A DNA stretch of 64,000 nt from Streptomyces composti. GTDB lineage: Bacteria > Actinomycetota > Actinomycetes > Streptomycetales > Streptomycetaceae. The stretch covers positions 1 through 64,000 of the forward strand of contig NZ_JAATEM010000028.1 of assembly GCF_012034205.1 (NCBI RefSeq). Reading direction: 5' to 3'. Positions within the stretch are counted from its first letter, which is position 1. Each line of letters opens with the position of its first letter. Of this stretch, positions 25,030-32,486 are shown one piece after another. Under the pieces are notes generated by a model, which worked only from the letters and a program-made list of their open reading frames with translations, had not been told where the DNA came from and searched no databases. The position numbers were made by a program, and so were the translations under genes.

Positions 25030-25680
25030 TCAGACGCCCGCGCCCAGCACCGAGTTGATGCGCTTCGGGTCGCCGCAGACGATCAGCAGGGAGCCGGCCC
25101 TGGAATGGGCGAGGGACAGAGCGGAGGCAGCAGCGGCCTCCGTGCCGCCGTTGACCGCCACCACGACGACCGGCCGCTGGGCGGCGCGGTCGGCGACGGC
25201 TGCGTCCACGTAGAAGACGTCGTCGCCCGCGTCGTGCTGAGCCCAGTAGGAGCTCTCGCCGAAGGACAGCTCGTGGGCCGCCCACGGGTGCTGCTCGCCG
25301 GTGGTGATCACCAGCACGTCACCGGGGGCACGGCCGGAGTCCAGGAGCAGGTCCACGGCTTCCTCGGCGGCGTCGAGCGCCCCCTCGGCGGAAGCCGGGA
25401 TCAGCTGGATCTGCGGCGTGGCCGCGGCCGGCGCGGCCGGGGACTGAGCCTTCGGACCGGGCTTCGGTCCGGGCTTGGGCGCGCCGGCCCCGTCACGTGA
25501 AGACCGTTGGGCGGGCGGCGTGGGCCTCAGAGGGCCGGGACGTCCGCCGGGACGCGACGGGGCCGCGGGGCGGGGACCGGGTACGGGGCGGGGGGTCGGC
25601 GCGGTGCGGCCGCTGGCCGGAGTGGCGCGGGGACCCTGGGCACTCTCGTGAATCTGAGGCTCCTCGGGAATGAGAGGCAT
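25030..25680 (-). CDS. Conserved hypothetical protein with Pro/Gly-rich N-terminus
   Basis: 216 residues from ATG 25680 (MPLIPEEPQIHES). Residues 15-115 are a Pro/Gly/Ala/Arg-rich disordered arm with repeats such as APKPGPKPGPKAQ. The folded C-terminal 100 residues have alternating strands and helices: LDAAEEAVDLLLDSGRAPGD, VLVITTGEQHPWAAHELSFG, QRPVVVVAVNGGTEAAAASA and GSLLIVCGDPKRIN. This pattern resembles a Rossmann-like or UvrD C-terminal fold (a G-D-V-L-V-I-T and I-V-C-G-D-P-K pair), but no helicase motifs are complete. It is adjacent to rnhB on the same strand with 68 bp between them, which suggests co-transcription. Function unknown. Confidence 0.75.
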   Translation of the reverse strand: MPLIPEEPQIHESAQGPRATPASGRTAPTPRPVPGPRPAAPSRPGGRPGPLRPTPPAQRSSRDGAGAPKPGPKPGPKAQSPAAPAAATPQIQLIPASAEGALDAAEEAVDLLLDSGRAPGDVLVITTGEQHPWAAHELSFGESSYWAQHDAGDDVFYVDAAVADRAAQRPVVVVAVNGGTEAAAASALSLAHSRAGSLLIVCGDPKRINSVLGAGV

Positions 25681-25748
25681 GAGCTGATTTTTATCAAACG
25701 TTGGTACGGCTGGCGCCGCCGGGTGGCACTTGCGTGCGAGCGGAACCG

Positions 25749-26450
25749 TCAGAAATCGAAGCCGAGCTGACCCTCGATCTCCGGAACGCTTCCGTTCGCC
25801 ACGGTGCGGACCTTCTTGAGGTGCCGCCACTGGGGCAGCGCATCAAGATACGCCCAGGACAACCGGTGGTGCGGGGTGGGTCCCCGAACCTCCAGCGCGG
25901 CCCGGTGCACGGGCGACGGATACCCGGCGTTGTCCGCGAAACCGAAGTCTGCATGGTCGGCGCCCAGTTCGGCCATCAATTTGTCGCGCTGGACCTTGGC
26001 GATCACCGAGGCCGCCGCGACGGCCACGCACGACTGGTCGCCCTTGATGACCGTCCGGACCCTCCAGGGAGCGCCCAGGTAGTCATGCTTGCCGTCGAGT
26101 ATCACGGCGTCGGGACGGACCGGCAGTCCCTCGAGGGCCCGGCACGCCGCCAGCCGCAGCGCGGCCGTCATGCCGAGGTCGTCGATCTCCTGAGGCGAGG
26201 CGTGCCCCAGGGCGTACGCCGTCACCCACGACCGCAGCGTCTCGGCGAGTTCGGTCCGCCGCTTGATCGTCAGGAGTTTGGAGTCGGTGAGTCCCTCGGG
26301 AGGCCGGCGCAGTCCGGTGATCGCCGCGCAGACGGTGACCGGACCGGCCCACGCACCGCGGCCCACCTCGTCGATGCCTGCAATGATCTTCGCCCCGGTC
26401 GTGGCGCGCAGTGAGCGCTCGACGGTGTGAGTCGGTGGTTCGTACGGCAT
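25749..26450 (-). CDS. rnhB: Ribonuclease HII
   Basis: 233 residues from ATG 26450 (MPYEPPTHTVERS). The RNase HII active site is clear: Asp and Glu in IAGIDEVGRGAWAGP (the DEVGRG motif), a second Asp in LTDSKLLTIKRR, and Asp in AVILDGKHDYL; the downstream VIKGDQSCVAVAAASVIAKV and the tail TANGSVPE-like region complete the family. The enzyme removes single ribonucleotides from DNA and RNA primers using Mn/Mg ions. It matches the S. coelicolor rnhB position (SCO5812 as I recall). The catalytic carboxylates are intact. Confidence 0.96.
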   Translation of the reverse strand: MPYEPPTHTVERSLRATTGAKIIAGIDEVGRGAWAGPVTVCAAITGLRRPPEGLTDSKLLTIKRRTELAETLRSWVTAYALGHASPQEIDDLGMTAALRLAACRALEGLPVRPDAVILDGKHDYLGAPWRVRTVIKGDQSCVAVAAASVIAKVQRDKLMAELGADHADFGFADNAGYPSPVHRAALEVRGPTPHHRLSWAYLDALPQWRHLKKVRTVANGSVPEIEGQLGFDF

Positions 26451-26533
26451 GGCGTGCTTAGCGTACGCCGCGGGCGACGGCGGACGACAGGCCGGTTCCC
26501 GGTGTGACATCACGACCTCCGCGACACCGGTTC

Positions 26534-26625
26534 GGAACCTCTACGGCCGCAGCACCGGAACGTCCACGGCCGCAGCACTGGAACCTCTACGGCCGCAGCA
26601 CCGGAACGTCTACGGCCGCAGCAGC
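26534..26625. repeat. Four 23-bp tandem repeats overlapping the TetR gene 3' end
   Basis: Units begin at 26534, 26557, 26580 and 26603. The core of every unit is ACGGCCGCAGCA, preceded by GGAACCTCT or GGAACGTC(C/T). The last copy covers the stop and final codons of the TetR-type gene on the minus strand, so the array looks like an expansion of its 3' end. Confidence 0.9.
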
Positions 26626-27224
26626 GGCATCATCAACTGGTCGATCATCTCCTGGATTTCGGCGTCCGGCCATTCGCTTCCGCACACCTTCGAGCGGTAC
26701 ATCATCATCGCCGGAACGGCGTCAAACACGTACCCGTTCGCCGCGTCGGACCGCACCTCTCCCCGCTCGATCCCGCGCTCGATCGCGTCGCGCAGCAGCC
26801 CGATGACCGGTTCCACCAGCCCCTTGACGATCACCCCGTGGAAGCGTTCGGCCTGCACGGCGTCGCACTCGTGAATCACCGCCCGCAGGGCCGCCCCCGG
26901 TGGCGAGTACATCGCGTCCCGCGCCCGACGGCAGAGTTCCAGCAGCTCCTCGCGCACGCTGCCCAGGTCCGGCGCCGCGGCGAGTTCCGGAAGCCCGGCC
27001 CGCAGGGCGTCGGCGACCAGGTCCTCCTTGGAGGGCCAGCGGCGGTAGACGGCGGCCTTGCCGGTCTGGGCGGCGGCGGCGACGCCCTCCATCGTCAGGC
27101 CGTTCCAGCCGACCGTGCTGAGCTGTTCCAGAGCGGCGTCGAGGATCGCGCGTTCCAGCACGGCACCGCGGCGACGGGAGGGGGCCGTCTGAGCGTGGGC
27201 GGTCGCCCAGCCCGAAGTAACCAT
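26610..27224 (-). CDS. TetR-family repressor of the divergent MFS gene
   Basis: 204 residues. The N-terminal helix-turn-helix is AILDAALEQLSTVGWNGLTM, then EGVAAAAQTGKAAVYRRWPSKEDLV, the usual TetR pattern; the remainder is helical ligand-binding domain. It is divergent from an efflux gene (27412), and the 187-bp gap contains two perfect 20-bp palindromes that are good operators. This arrangement is typical of a local repressor released when a drug or metabolite binds. The last codon region is covered by a 23-bp tandem repeat array. Confidence 0.92.
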   Translation of the reverse strand: MVTSGWATAHAQTAPSRRRGAVLERAILDAALEQLSTVGWNGLTMEGVAAAAQTGKAAVYRRWPSKEDLVADALRAGLPELAAAPDLGSVREELLELCRRARDAMYSPPGAALRAVIHECDAVQAERFHGVIVKGLVEPVIGLLRDAIERGIERGEVRSDAANGYVFDAVPAMMMYRSKVCGSEWPDAEIQEMIDQLMMPLLRP

Positions 27225-27320
27225 CTGACTCTCTCCAACGAGCAGATCAAGCGGGTTTCGCGGGGATCGGGGACGGCCCGTCCGGCACCTGAGGGGGACA
27301 CGCCGGGCGGACTGGCACTC

Positions 27321-27340
27321 AGTGAACGCTTGCGTTCACT
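27321..27340. promoter_or_regulatory. TetR-type operator 1
   Basis: AGTGAACGCTTGCGTTCACT is a perfect 20-bp inverted repeat in the divergent intergenic region, 49 bp from a second near-identical one. It is suited to bind the dimer of the adjacent TetR protein. Confidence 0.8.
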
Positions 27341-27369
27341 GTCTCAGGGCTCCTACGGTTGAGCACAGC

Positions 27370-27389
27370 AGTGAACGCGAGCGTTCACT
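27370..27389. promoter_or_regulatory. TetR-type operator 2
   Basis: AGTGAACGCGAGCGTTCACT is a perfect palindrome whose 9-bp arms are the same as in operator 1. It overlaps the region 23-42 bases upstream of the MFS GTG start, so binding would block its transcription or translation start. Confidence 0.8.
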
Positions 27390-27411
27390 ATCGCGCTGAT
27401 GGGGGACCATA

Positions 27412-28959
27412 GTGACTACCTCTCCGTTGATTCAGGACCGAAAGCCCGGTGCGGCTCGCCGGGACGGTCACCCCGGCATCGCCCTCACCGTCATCGCGGC
27501 CTGCCAACTCATGGTGGTACTGGACGCGACGATTGTGAACATCGCGCTGCCACACATCCAGAATGCACTCGAATTCAGCACCACGGACCTCACCTGGGTG
27601 GTCAGCTCCTACACGCTGACCTTCGGCGGCCTGCTCCTGCTCGGCGGCCGGGCCGGCGACATCCTCGGCCGCCGCCGCGTCTTCATGACCGGCATCCTGC
27701 TGTTCACCCTTGCCTCGCTGCTCGGCGGACTCGCCCAGGAACCCTGGCAGCTGCTGGCCGCACGCGTCCTGCAGGGCGTCGGTGGTGCGATCGCCTCGCC
27801 CACCGCGCTGGCGCTCGTCACCACCACGTTCCCCGAGGGGCCGCAACGCAACCGGGCCTTCGGAGTCTTCGCCGCGGTCTCCGCCGGCGGCGGCGCCGTG
27901 GGCCTGCTGGCCGGCGGCATGCTCACCGAGTGGCTCGACTGGCGATGGGTGCTCTTCGTCAACGTGCCGATCGGTCTCCTGATCGCCGTGCTCGCCCCGC
28001 TGTACATCAGCGAGTCCGAGCGGCACACCGGCCGCTTCGACGTCGCGGGCGCGGTGACCTCGACGGCCGGTATGGCCTCGCTCGTCTACGGCTTCATCCG
28101 GGCGGCCGACGAGGGCTGGCGGAACACCCTGACCATCGGCTCCTTCGCCGCGGCCGCGGTGCTGCTGGCGGCCTTCGCCCTCATCGAGAGCCGCGCCAGG
28201 GAACCGATCACGCCGCTGCGGATGTTCGCCGACCGCAACCGCTCCGGCACGTATGTGATCATGCTGAGCCTGGCCGCGGCGATGTTCGGCATGTTCTTCT
28301 ACATCGTTCTCTTCGTGCAGAACGTGCTCGGCTACAGCCCCATCGAGGCCGGTCTCGCCTTCCTGCCCGTGACGGTCGTCATCGCGCTCGGCGCGGGGGT
28401 GTCGCAGCGCTTCCTGCCGCTGTTCGGCCCCAAGCCGTTCATGCTGGTCGGCACGACACTGGCGGCACTGGGCCTGGCCTGGCAGAGCCTGGTCAGCTCC
28501 GACAGCTCCTACGCGGGCGGTGTCCTCGGCCCGATGCTGATCTTCGGCTTCGGCATGGGCCTGAACTTCGTGACGCTGACGCTCACCGCCGTCTCCGGTG
28601 TGGCGCAGCACGAGGCCGGTGCCGCCTCCGGACTGCTCAACGCGACCCAGCAGGTCGGCGGCTCGGTCGGACTGGCCCTGCTGACCACGGTGTTCGGCAC
28701 GGCCAGCAGGGACGAGGCGGAGAAGCAGATGCCGGCCTTCCTGGCCGAGGCGACGCCGCAGCAACAGGCCGAGTTCGCCCAGACGCATCAGCTGCCCGCT
28801 CCCTGGGGCCACGAAGTGCTGGCGCAGGGCATCTCGGCGGCGTTCATCCCCGCGGCCGCCATGGCCGTCCTTGCGCTGGTCACCGCGGGGCTGGTGATCA
28901 GGGTCCGCAAGAGCGACCTGGAGGCGCTCTCCGGCACCGCCGGACCCGGTATGGGCTGA
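27412..28959 (+). CDS. DHA2-family MFS drug efflux transporter (EmrB/QacA type)
   Basis: 515 residues from GTG 27412 (MTTSPLIQDRKPG). It has about 14 membrane segments. Family signatures include LDATIVNIALPHI in helix 1, GGRAGDILGRRRVF after helix 2, and ARVLQGVGGAIASPTALALV (motif C region, GaggaiasPaaLAL). A large extracytoplasmic/cytoplasmic loop near 440-470 is Gln/Glu-rich. It should export drugs or cations with the proton motive force; the divergent TetR repressor and operators 1 and 2 control it. Start choice is supported by GGGGGACCATA upstream of the GTG. Confidence 0.93.
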   Translation: MTTSPLIQDRKPGAARRDGHPGIALTVIAACQLMVVLDATIVNIALPHIQNALEFSTTDLTWVVSSYTLTFGGLLLLGGRAGDILGRRRVFMTGILLFTLASLLGGLAQEPWQLLAARVLQGVGGAIASPTALALVTTTFPEGPQRNRAFGVFAAVSAGGGAVGLLAGGMLTEWLDWRWVLFVNVPIGLLIAVLAPLYISESERHTGRFDVAGAVTSTAGMASLVYGFIRAADEGWRNTLTIGSFAAAAVLLAAFALIESRAREPITPLRMFADRNRSGTYVIMLSLAAAMFGMFFYIVLFVQNVLGYSPIEAGLAFLPVTVVIALGAGVSQRFLPLFGPKPFMLVGTTLAALGLAWQSLVSSDSSYAGGVLGPMLIFGFGMGLNFVTLTLTAVSGVAQHEAGAASGLLNATQQVGGSVGLALLTTVFGTASRDEAEKQMPAFLAEATPQQQAEFAQTHQLPAPWGHEVLAQGISAAFIPAAAMAVLALVTAGLVIRVRKSDLEALSGTAGPGMG

Positions 28960-29363
28960 GCCCCGAGAGCGGCGGGCCCGGCCCGGCGGCACACCGGCAC
29001 CCACACGGCGGCGGGCCGGAGTGCCGCCGGGCCGCCCCTGCTGCAGAAGTGCCGTTGCTCCCGGCAGCGACACATCGTGCCCGACCACGAGCGGCGCACT
29101 GCGCACGACCTCGGGAGACGCACCGCGCACGACCACGACGGACACAGCCGACAGCAGAAGCAGGACGACGAGAGTCACGTCCACACCGCCCCCGATCCCT
29201 CCGTTGACCACCCTTGCTCGCAGGCACTCGTGCGGCCCGTCCGGCCGGGCACATCGAGACCCGCACCCGCCGAGAGCCCCCGGCTCACACAGCGGCTGCC
29301 CTCACAACGAGCGAGCAATCACGCAGAGTTCCCACCTTGCACGGAGAGTATCGAAGAAGGCGC
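28960..29363. other. Intergenic region, convergent genes
   Basis: 404 bases between the MFS gene and the ADP-ribosylglycohydrolase gene, which converge. A 13-bp inverted repeat (28980-28992 with 29021-29033) forms a large hairpin after the MFS stop, probably its terminator. No gene is supported; the Arg/Pro-rich frames opposite are not protein-like. Confidence 0.6.
28980..29033. terminator. Putative terminator after MFS gene
   Basis: GGCCCGGCGGCAC pairs perfectly with GTGCCGCCGGGCC around a 28-base loop that can form its own inner stem. It starts 20 bp after the MFS stop codon. Confidence 0.6.
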
Positions 29364-30272
29364 TCACACAGACGTCGGCACCCAGTCCGGCAGCGCCTCG
29401 GTCCGGTCCGTCCATTCGGCGGGCGGCGCTCCCGCCTTGCCGGCGGCGATCACTCCGCCCACGATGGCGCACGTCGTGTCGATGTCCCCGCCCGCCTGCG
29501 CGGTCGTCCAGAACCCCTGCTCGTAGTCGCCCAGGGCACGCGCGGCCGACCACAGGGCGAAGGGCACGGTGTCATGGGCCGACGTGCGGCGGCCGCAGCC
29601 GAGCACGGCGGCCACCGTCGCCGGGTCGGCGTAGTCGAGCATGTCCTTGGCACGGCGCAGCCCCGCACCGACCGCGCTCTTCCGGGACACCAGGTCGATC
29701 ACGCCGTCGAGCAGGGCCTCCGCGCCGGGCGGGCCGCCAGGGGCGGCGGCGAGCGCGGCCGCCGCTGCCACAGCCATGGCGCCGACCACGGCCTCGCGGT
29801 GCTGATGGGTGGGGTAGGCGGAGATCTCGGCCTGGTGGGTGGCCTGCTCGGGGTCGTCGGCGTACCAGGCGCCCAGAGGGGCGATGCGCATGGCGGCGCC
29901 GTTGCCCCAGGAGCCCTGGCCCTTGAACAGCGCGGCGGCGAGCTCACGCCAGTCACCGCCCTCGCGGATCTGGCGCAGCAGGCGGGTGACGGCGGGGCCG
30001 TAGCCCCGGTCGAAGTCATGGTGCTCGGCGAAGGAGCGCGCGAGGGCGTCCTGGTCGATCCGGTGATGGCCGACCAGGACGGCGACCACGGAGCAGGCCA
30101 TCTCCGTGTCGTCGGTCCACCGCCACGGGCCAGGGGGCAGCTCGCGGCGCTTGAGCAGCGGATAGTTCACCGGCACGAAGAACTGGGAGCCCAGCGCGTC
30201 CCCCACCGACAGTCCGCGCAGGCTGGCGAGGGCGCGCTCCAGGCGCCCGGCAGGAGAGGAGTCAGCGGTCAT
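29364..30272 (-). CDS. ADP-ribosylglycohydrolase (DraG) family protein
   Basis: 302 residues. The metal-binding motifs of the family are present: LRGLSVGDALGSQF, WRWTDDTEMACSVV and, near the C-terminus, GGDIDTTCAIVGGV. Such enzymes remove ADP-ribose from proteins, nucleic acids or small molecules using a di-Mg centre. The helical core shows HQHREAVVGAMAVAAAAALA. It is the first of three minus-strand genes in a row (with the phosphatase upstream 12 bp apart), so it may share a transcript with the phosphatase. Target unknown. Confidence 0.9.
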   Translation of the reverse strand: MTADSSPAGRLERALASLRGLSVGDALGSQFFVPVNYPLLKRRELPPGPWRWTDDTEMACSVVAVLVGHHRIDQDALARSFAEHHDFDRGYGPAVTRLLRQIREGGDWRELAAALFKGQGSWGNGAAMRIAPLGAWYADDPEQATHQAEISAYPTHQHREAVVGAMAVAAAAALAAAPGGPPGAEALLDGVIDLVSRKSAVGAGLRRAKDMLDYADPATVAAVLGCGRRTSAHDTVPFALWSAARALGDYEQGFWTTAQAGGDIDTTCAIVGGVIAAGKAGAPPAEWTDRTEALPDWVPTSV

Positions 30273-30284
30273 CGCCCTGCCACT

Positions 30285-30956
30285 CTATCCAGTGATCCCG
30301 TCCATCCAGTGATCTCTCACCGGCTCGCGCCACCGCTCGAAGGGCCGGTCGAGGGTGTACTTGCCGTTCTCCCCCAGAACGAGCATCCGTATCTCGGCGT
30401 TCCCTGGGTTGGACAGGGACTCGAACTCCGCCACGGTCCAGTGGAACCACCGCATGCAGAACAGCCGCATGGCCAGACCGTGGGTCACGATGAGCACGTT
30501 GGGCGGGTGATCGGGGGCCTCGAAGCTGCGGAACAGGCTCTCCAGGAAGTTCCCCACCCGGTCGTAGACGTCGGCACCGGACTCGCCCTGGGCGAAGCGG
30601 TAGAAGAAGTGGCCGTAGGCGTCCCGGTAGGCCTTCTGCAGACGCACGTCCTCGCGGTCCTGCCAGTTGCCCCAGTCCTGCTCGCGCAGCCGGGGCTCCT
30701 CCCGGACTCGTATGAGCCCGGGGTCGAGCCGGAAGGCGTGCAGCGTCTGGAGGGTACGGCGGTAGGGGGAGACATACACGCTGACGCGTTCCCGGCCGAA
30801 GAGCTCGCGCAGCCGCTTGCCCGTCTCCTCCGCCTGCTGCCAGCCGCGCTCGGTGAGGGCCAGCGCGTGATCGGGTTCGCGCTCGTACACGGAGTCATCA
30901 ACATTGCCCGTTGATTCGCCGTGCCGGACAAGGACGATGCGCCGTGGTCGTGCCAT
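30285..30956 (-). CDS. Histidine phosphatase family protein (phosphoglycerate-mutase-like)
   Basis: 223 residues. The catalytic motif is LVRHGESTGN near residue 9; the second His is in VLIVTHGLAMRLF near 165, and the Arg in SPYRRTLQT follows the family. The presence of RFAQGESGADVYDRV near 120-135 is typical of broad-specificity phosphatases rather than true mutases, which usually have a longer loop. It probably removes a phosphate from a sugar or nucleotide intermediate. It lies 12 bp upstream of the DraG-like gene and is likely co-transcribed with it. Confidence 0.9.
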   Translation of the reverse strand: MARPRRIVLVRHGESTGNVDDSVYEREPDHALALTERGWQQAEETGKRLRELFGRERVSVYVSPYRRTLQTLHAFRLDPGLIRVREEPRLREQDWGNWQDREDVRLQKAYRDAYGHFFYRFAQGESGADVYDRVGNFLESLFRSFEAPDHPPNVLIVTHGLAMRLFCMRWFHWTVAEFESLSNPGNAEIRMLVLGENGKYTLDRPFERWREPVRDHWMDGITG

Positions 30957-31039
30957 GCCAAAACCCTAGTCGCAGGTGCCCCGGCGCTCACGGCGGGCAT
31001 CCTGGGCCCCGTGATCGGGCCCACCGGCGGCGCCCGAGA

Positions 31040-31645
31040 TCAGACAGTCCAGGCCGGCTCCATGTCCACGATGTCACCGGTCAGGGCCGCGACATCGGCC
31101 TCGGTCTGGGCCCGCAGGGCCAGGCGTTCCACCCGCTCGGTGCGGTACTTGCCGTGCTCGGCGGCGGAGCGCCACATGGACAGGACCAGGTACTCGTGCC
31201 CGGGCGCCTCGCCGAAGAGTCCGCGGACCATGCCCGGCGAGCCGGCCATCGCCGGGTTCCACACCTTCTCCTGCATGAGGACGAAGTGTTCCGCCCGCTC
31301 CTCGTGCACCCGGCACAGCGCCACCCGCAGCAGGTCGGCGTCGGTGAAGCGGGGCTCGAACCCGGTCTTCACGTCGAACCGGTACTCGAACAGTCTGACC
31401 TGCGCGTTCGTGAAGGTGCCCGACTGGGCCGCGGCGAGGCGGTCGTGGGAGCGCGCCATGAACGAGTCGTAGAAGGCGCGGCTCTCCCAGAAGGAGAAGA
31501 TGTGCGCCACATCCGGCCGGTGGCGGCTCCAGCCTCCGCCCTGCGCGCGAAACCCCGGCTCCCCCAGAAGCCCCGCCCACTTTCGCTGTCCCCGTTCAAA
31601 ACCGCGGCGGTCCACCACGGTGCAGCGAATCCACTTGACCAGCAC
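31040..31645 (-). CDS. YdbC/DUF4937-like protein
   Basis: 201 residues from GTG 31645 (VLVKWIRCTVVDRRGF). The first 90 residues resemble small antibiotic-biosynthesis-monooxygenase-like or YdbC dimers: GQRKWAGLLGEPGFRAQGGG and HIFSFWESRAFYDSFMARSH. A second similar half follows: FTDADLLRVALCRVHEERAE and EYLVLSMWRSAAEHGKYRTE. The repeat of a strand-helix-strand unit with a W-x-S-xxAxxxF pattern suggests a duplicated ferredoxin-like dimeric alpha-beta barrel. No enzymatic residues can be named. The start has only a weak ribosome binding site, so initiation may be inefficient. Confidence 0.7.
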   Translation of the reverse strand: MLVKWIRCTVVDRRGFERGQRKWAGLLGEPGFRAQGGGWSRHRPDVAHIFSFWESRAFYDSFMARSHDRLAAAQSGTFTNAQVRLFEYRFDVKTGFEPRFTDADLLRVALCRVHEERAEHFVLMQEKVWNPAMAGSPGMVRGLFGEAPGHEYLVLSMWRSAAEHGKYRTERVERLALRAQTEADVAALTGDIVDMEPAWTV

Positions 31646-31801
31646 CGCGCCATCGTAAGGCCACGGAGCGTGGCACCGGCCCGGCTCGTCGTCACCGCTT
31701 GCCGCCAGAAGATCCCCCGTGCGTGGCAGGATGGACAAACCGCCGGGAAGCAAGGGCAGTTGGGGTATCCGGCCGGACGGTCACGGGAAAGGGGAAGTCT
31801 G

Positions 31802-32332
31802 GTGAACGGCCTCAGCAAGGGCATCCGCAAGGTCGAGATCGCGCTGCGGTGGGACCCGAGTCCGCCGGGGGAACCGCCCACGGATCTGGATCTTGTGGCC
31901 GCGCCCTATCTGGCGAGCGATCCCCATGGTGATCCCGCCTATGTGGTGCACTTCGACAGCCGCTCCCCCGACGGCACGATCATCCTCGACCGGGACAGCA
32001 CCGACGGCAAGGGCTTCGGCTACGACGAGGTCATGACGGTGGAGCTGGACCGGCTGGCCGAGCGGTACGGACGCGTGGTGGTCGGCGTGGCCATCCAGCA
32101 GCATCCCGCGCTGCGGACGTTCTCCGGTGTGGCCAATCCCGGGCTGCGCATCCGGGAGGGGTACGACGTCCTGGCCGAGGACGACTTCGGCGGTGTGCCG
32201 GGCGCCACGGCGGCGACAGTGGCGGAGTTCGTCCGTGAGGGAACCGGCCCGTGGGAGTTCCGGCCCGGCGTCCGGGGCTTTTCGAGCGACCCGGCCGACT
32301 TCGCCCGCACCATGGGCGCGGCCCGCCGCTGA
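31802..32332 (+). CDS. TerD-domain stress protein
   Basis: 176 residues from GTG 31802, with AAAGGGGAAGTCTG upstream. The Ca-binding TerD pattern is visible: VEIALRWDPSPPGEPPTDLD, DLVAAPYLASD, ILDRDSTDGKGFGYDEVMTV and GVAIQQHPALRTFSGVANPG. These proteins belong to the tellurite/chemical-stress (ter) group and bind Ca2+; a single TerD gene is common in Streptomyces. It is convergent with nrdJ, with a strong hairpin terminator between them. Confidence 0.85.
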   Translation: MNGLSKGIRKVEIALRWDPSPPGEPPTDLDLVAAPYLASDPHGDPAYVVHFDSRSPDGTIILDRDSTDGKGFGYDEVMTVELDRLAERYGRVVVGVAIQQHPALRTFSGVANPGLRIREGYDVLAEDDFGGVPGATAATVAEFVREGTGPWEFRPGVRGFSSDPADFARTMGAARR

Positions 32333-32413
32333 CGCACCGGGCCGGCCGGGCCCGCCGCCCGGCTCCGTCCGGGGAACGGCGCGCGTCCCGCGGCAGCACC
32401 AGTGAGACAGCAC

Positions 32414-32453
32414 GAGTGAGGGGCGCCGATCCGGTGGTCGGCGCCCCTCACTC
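32414..32453. terminator. Bidirectional terminator between TerD gene and nrdJ
   Basis: GAGTGAGGGGCGCCGA (32414-32429) pairs perfectly with TCGGCGCCCCTCACTC (32438-32453), 16 bp of stem with an 8-base loop. It lies between convergent genes. Confidence 0.85.
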
Positions 32454-32486
32454 AGTCAGGGCTCACTCCATGGCCCGAGCAGTGCG

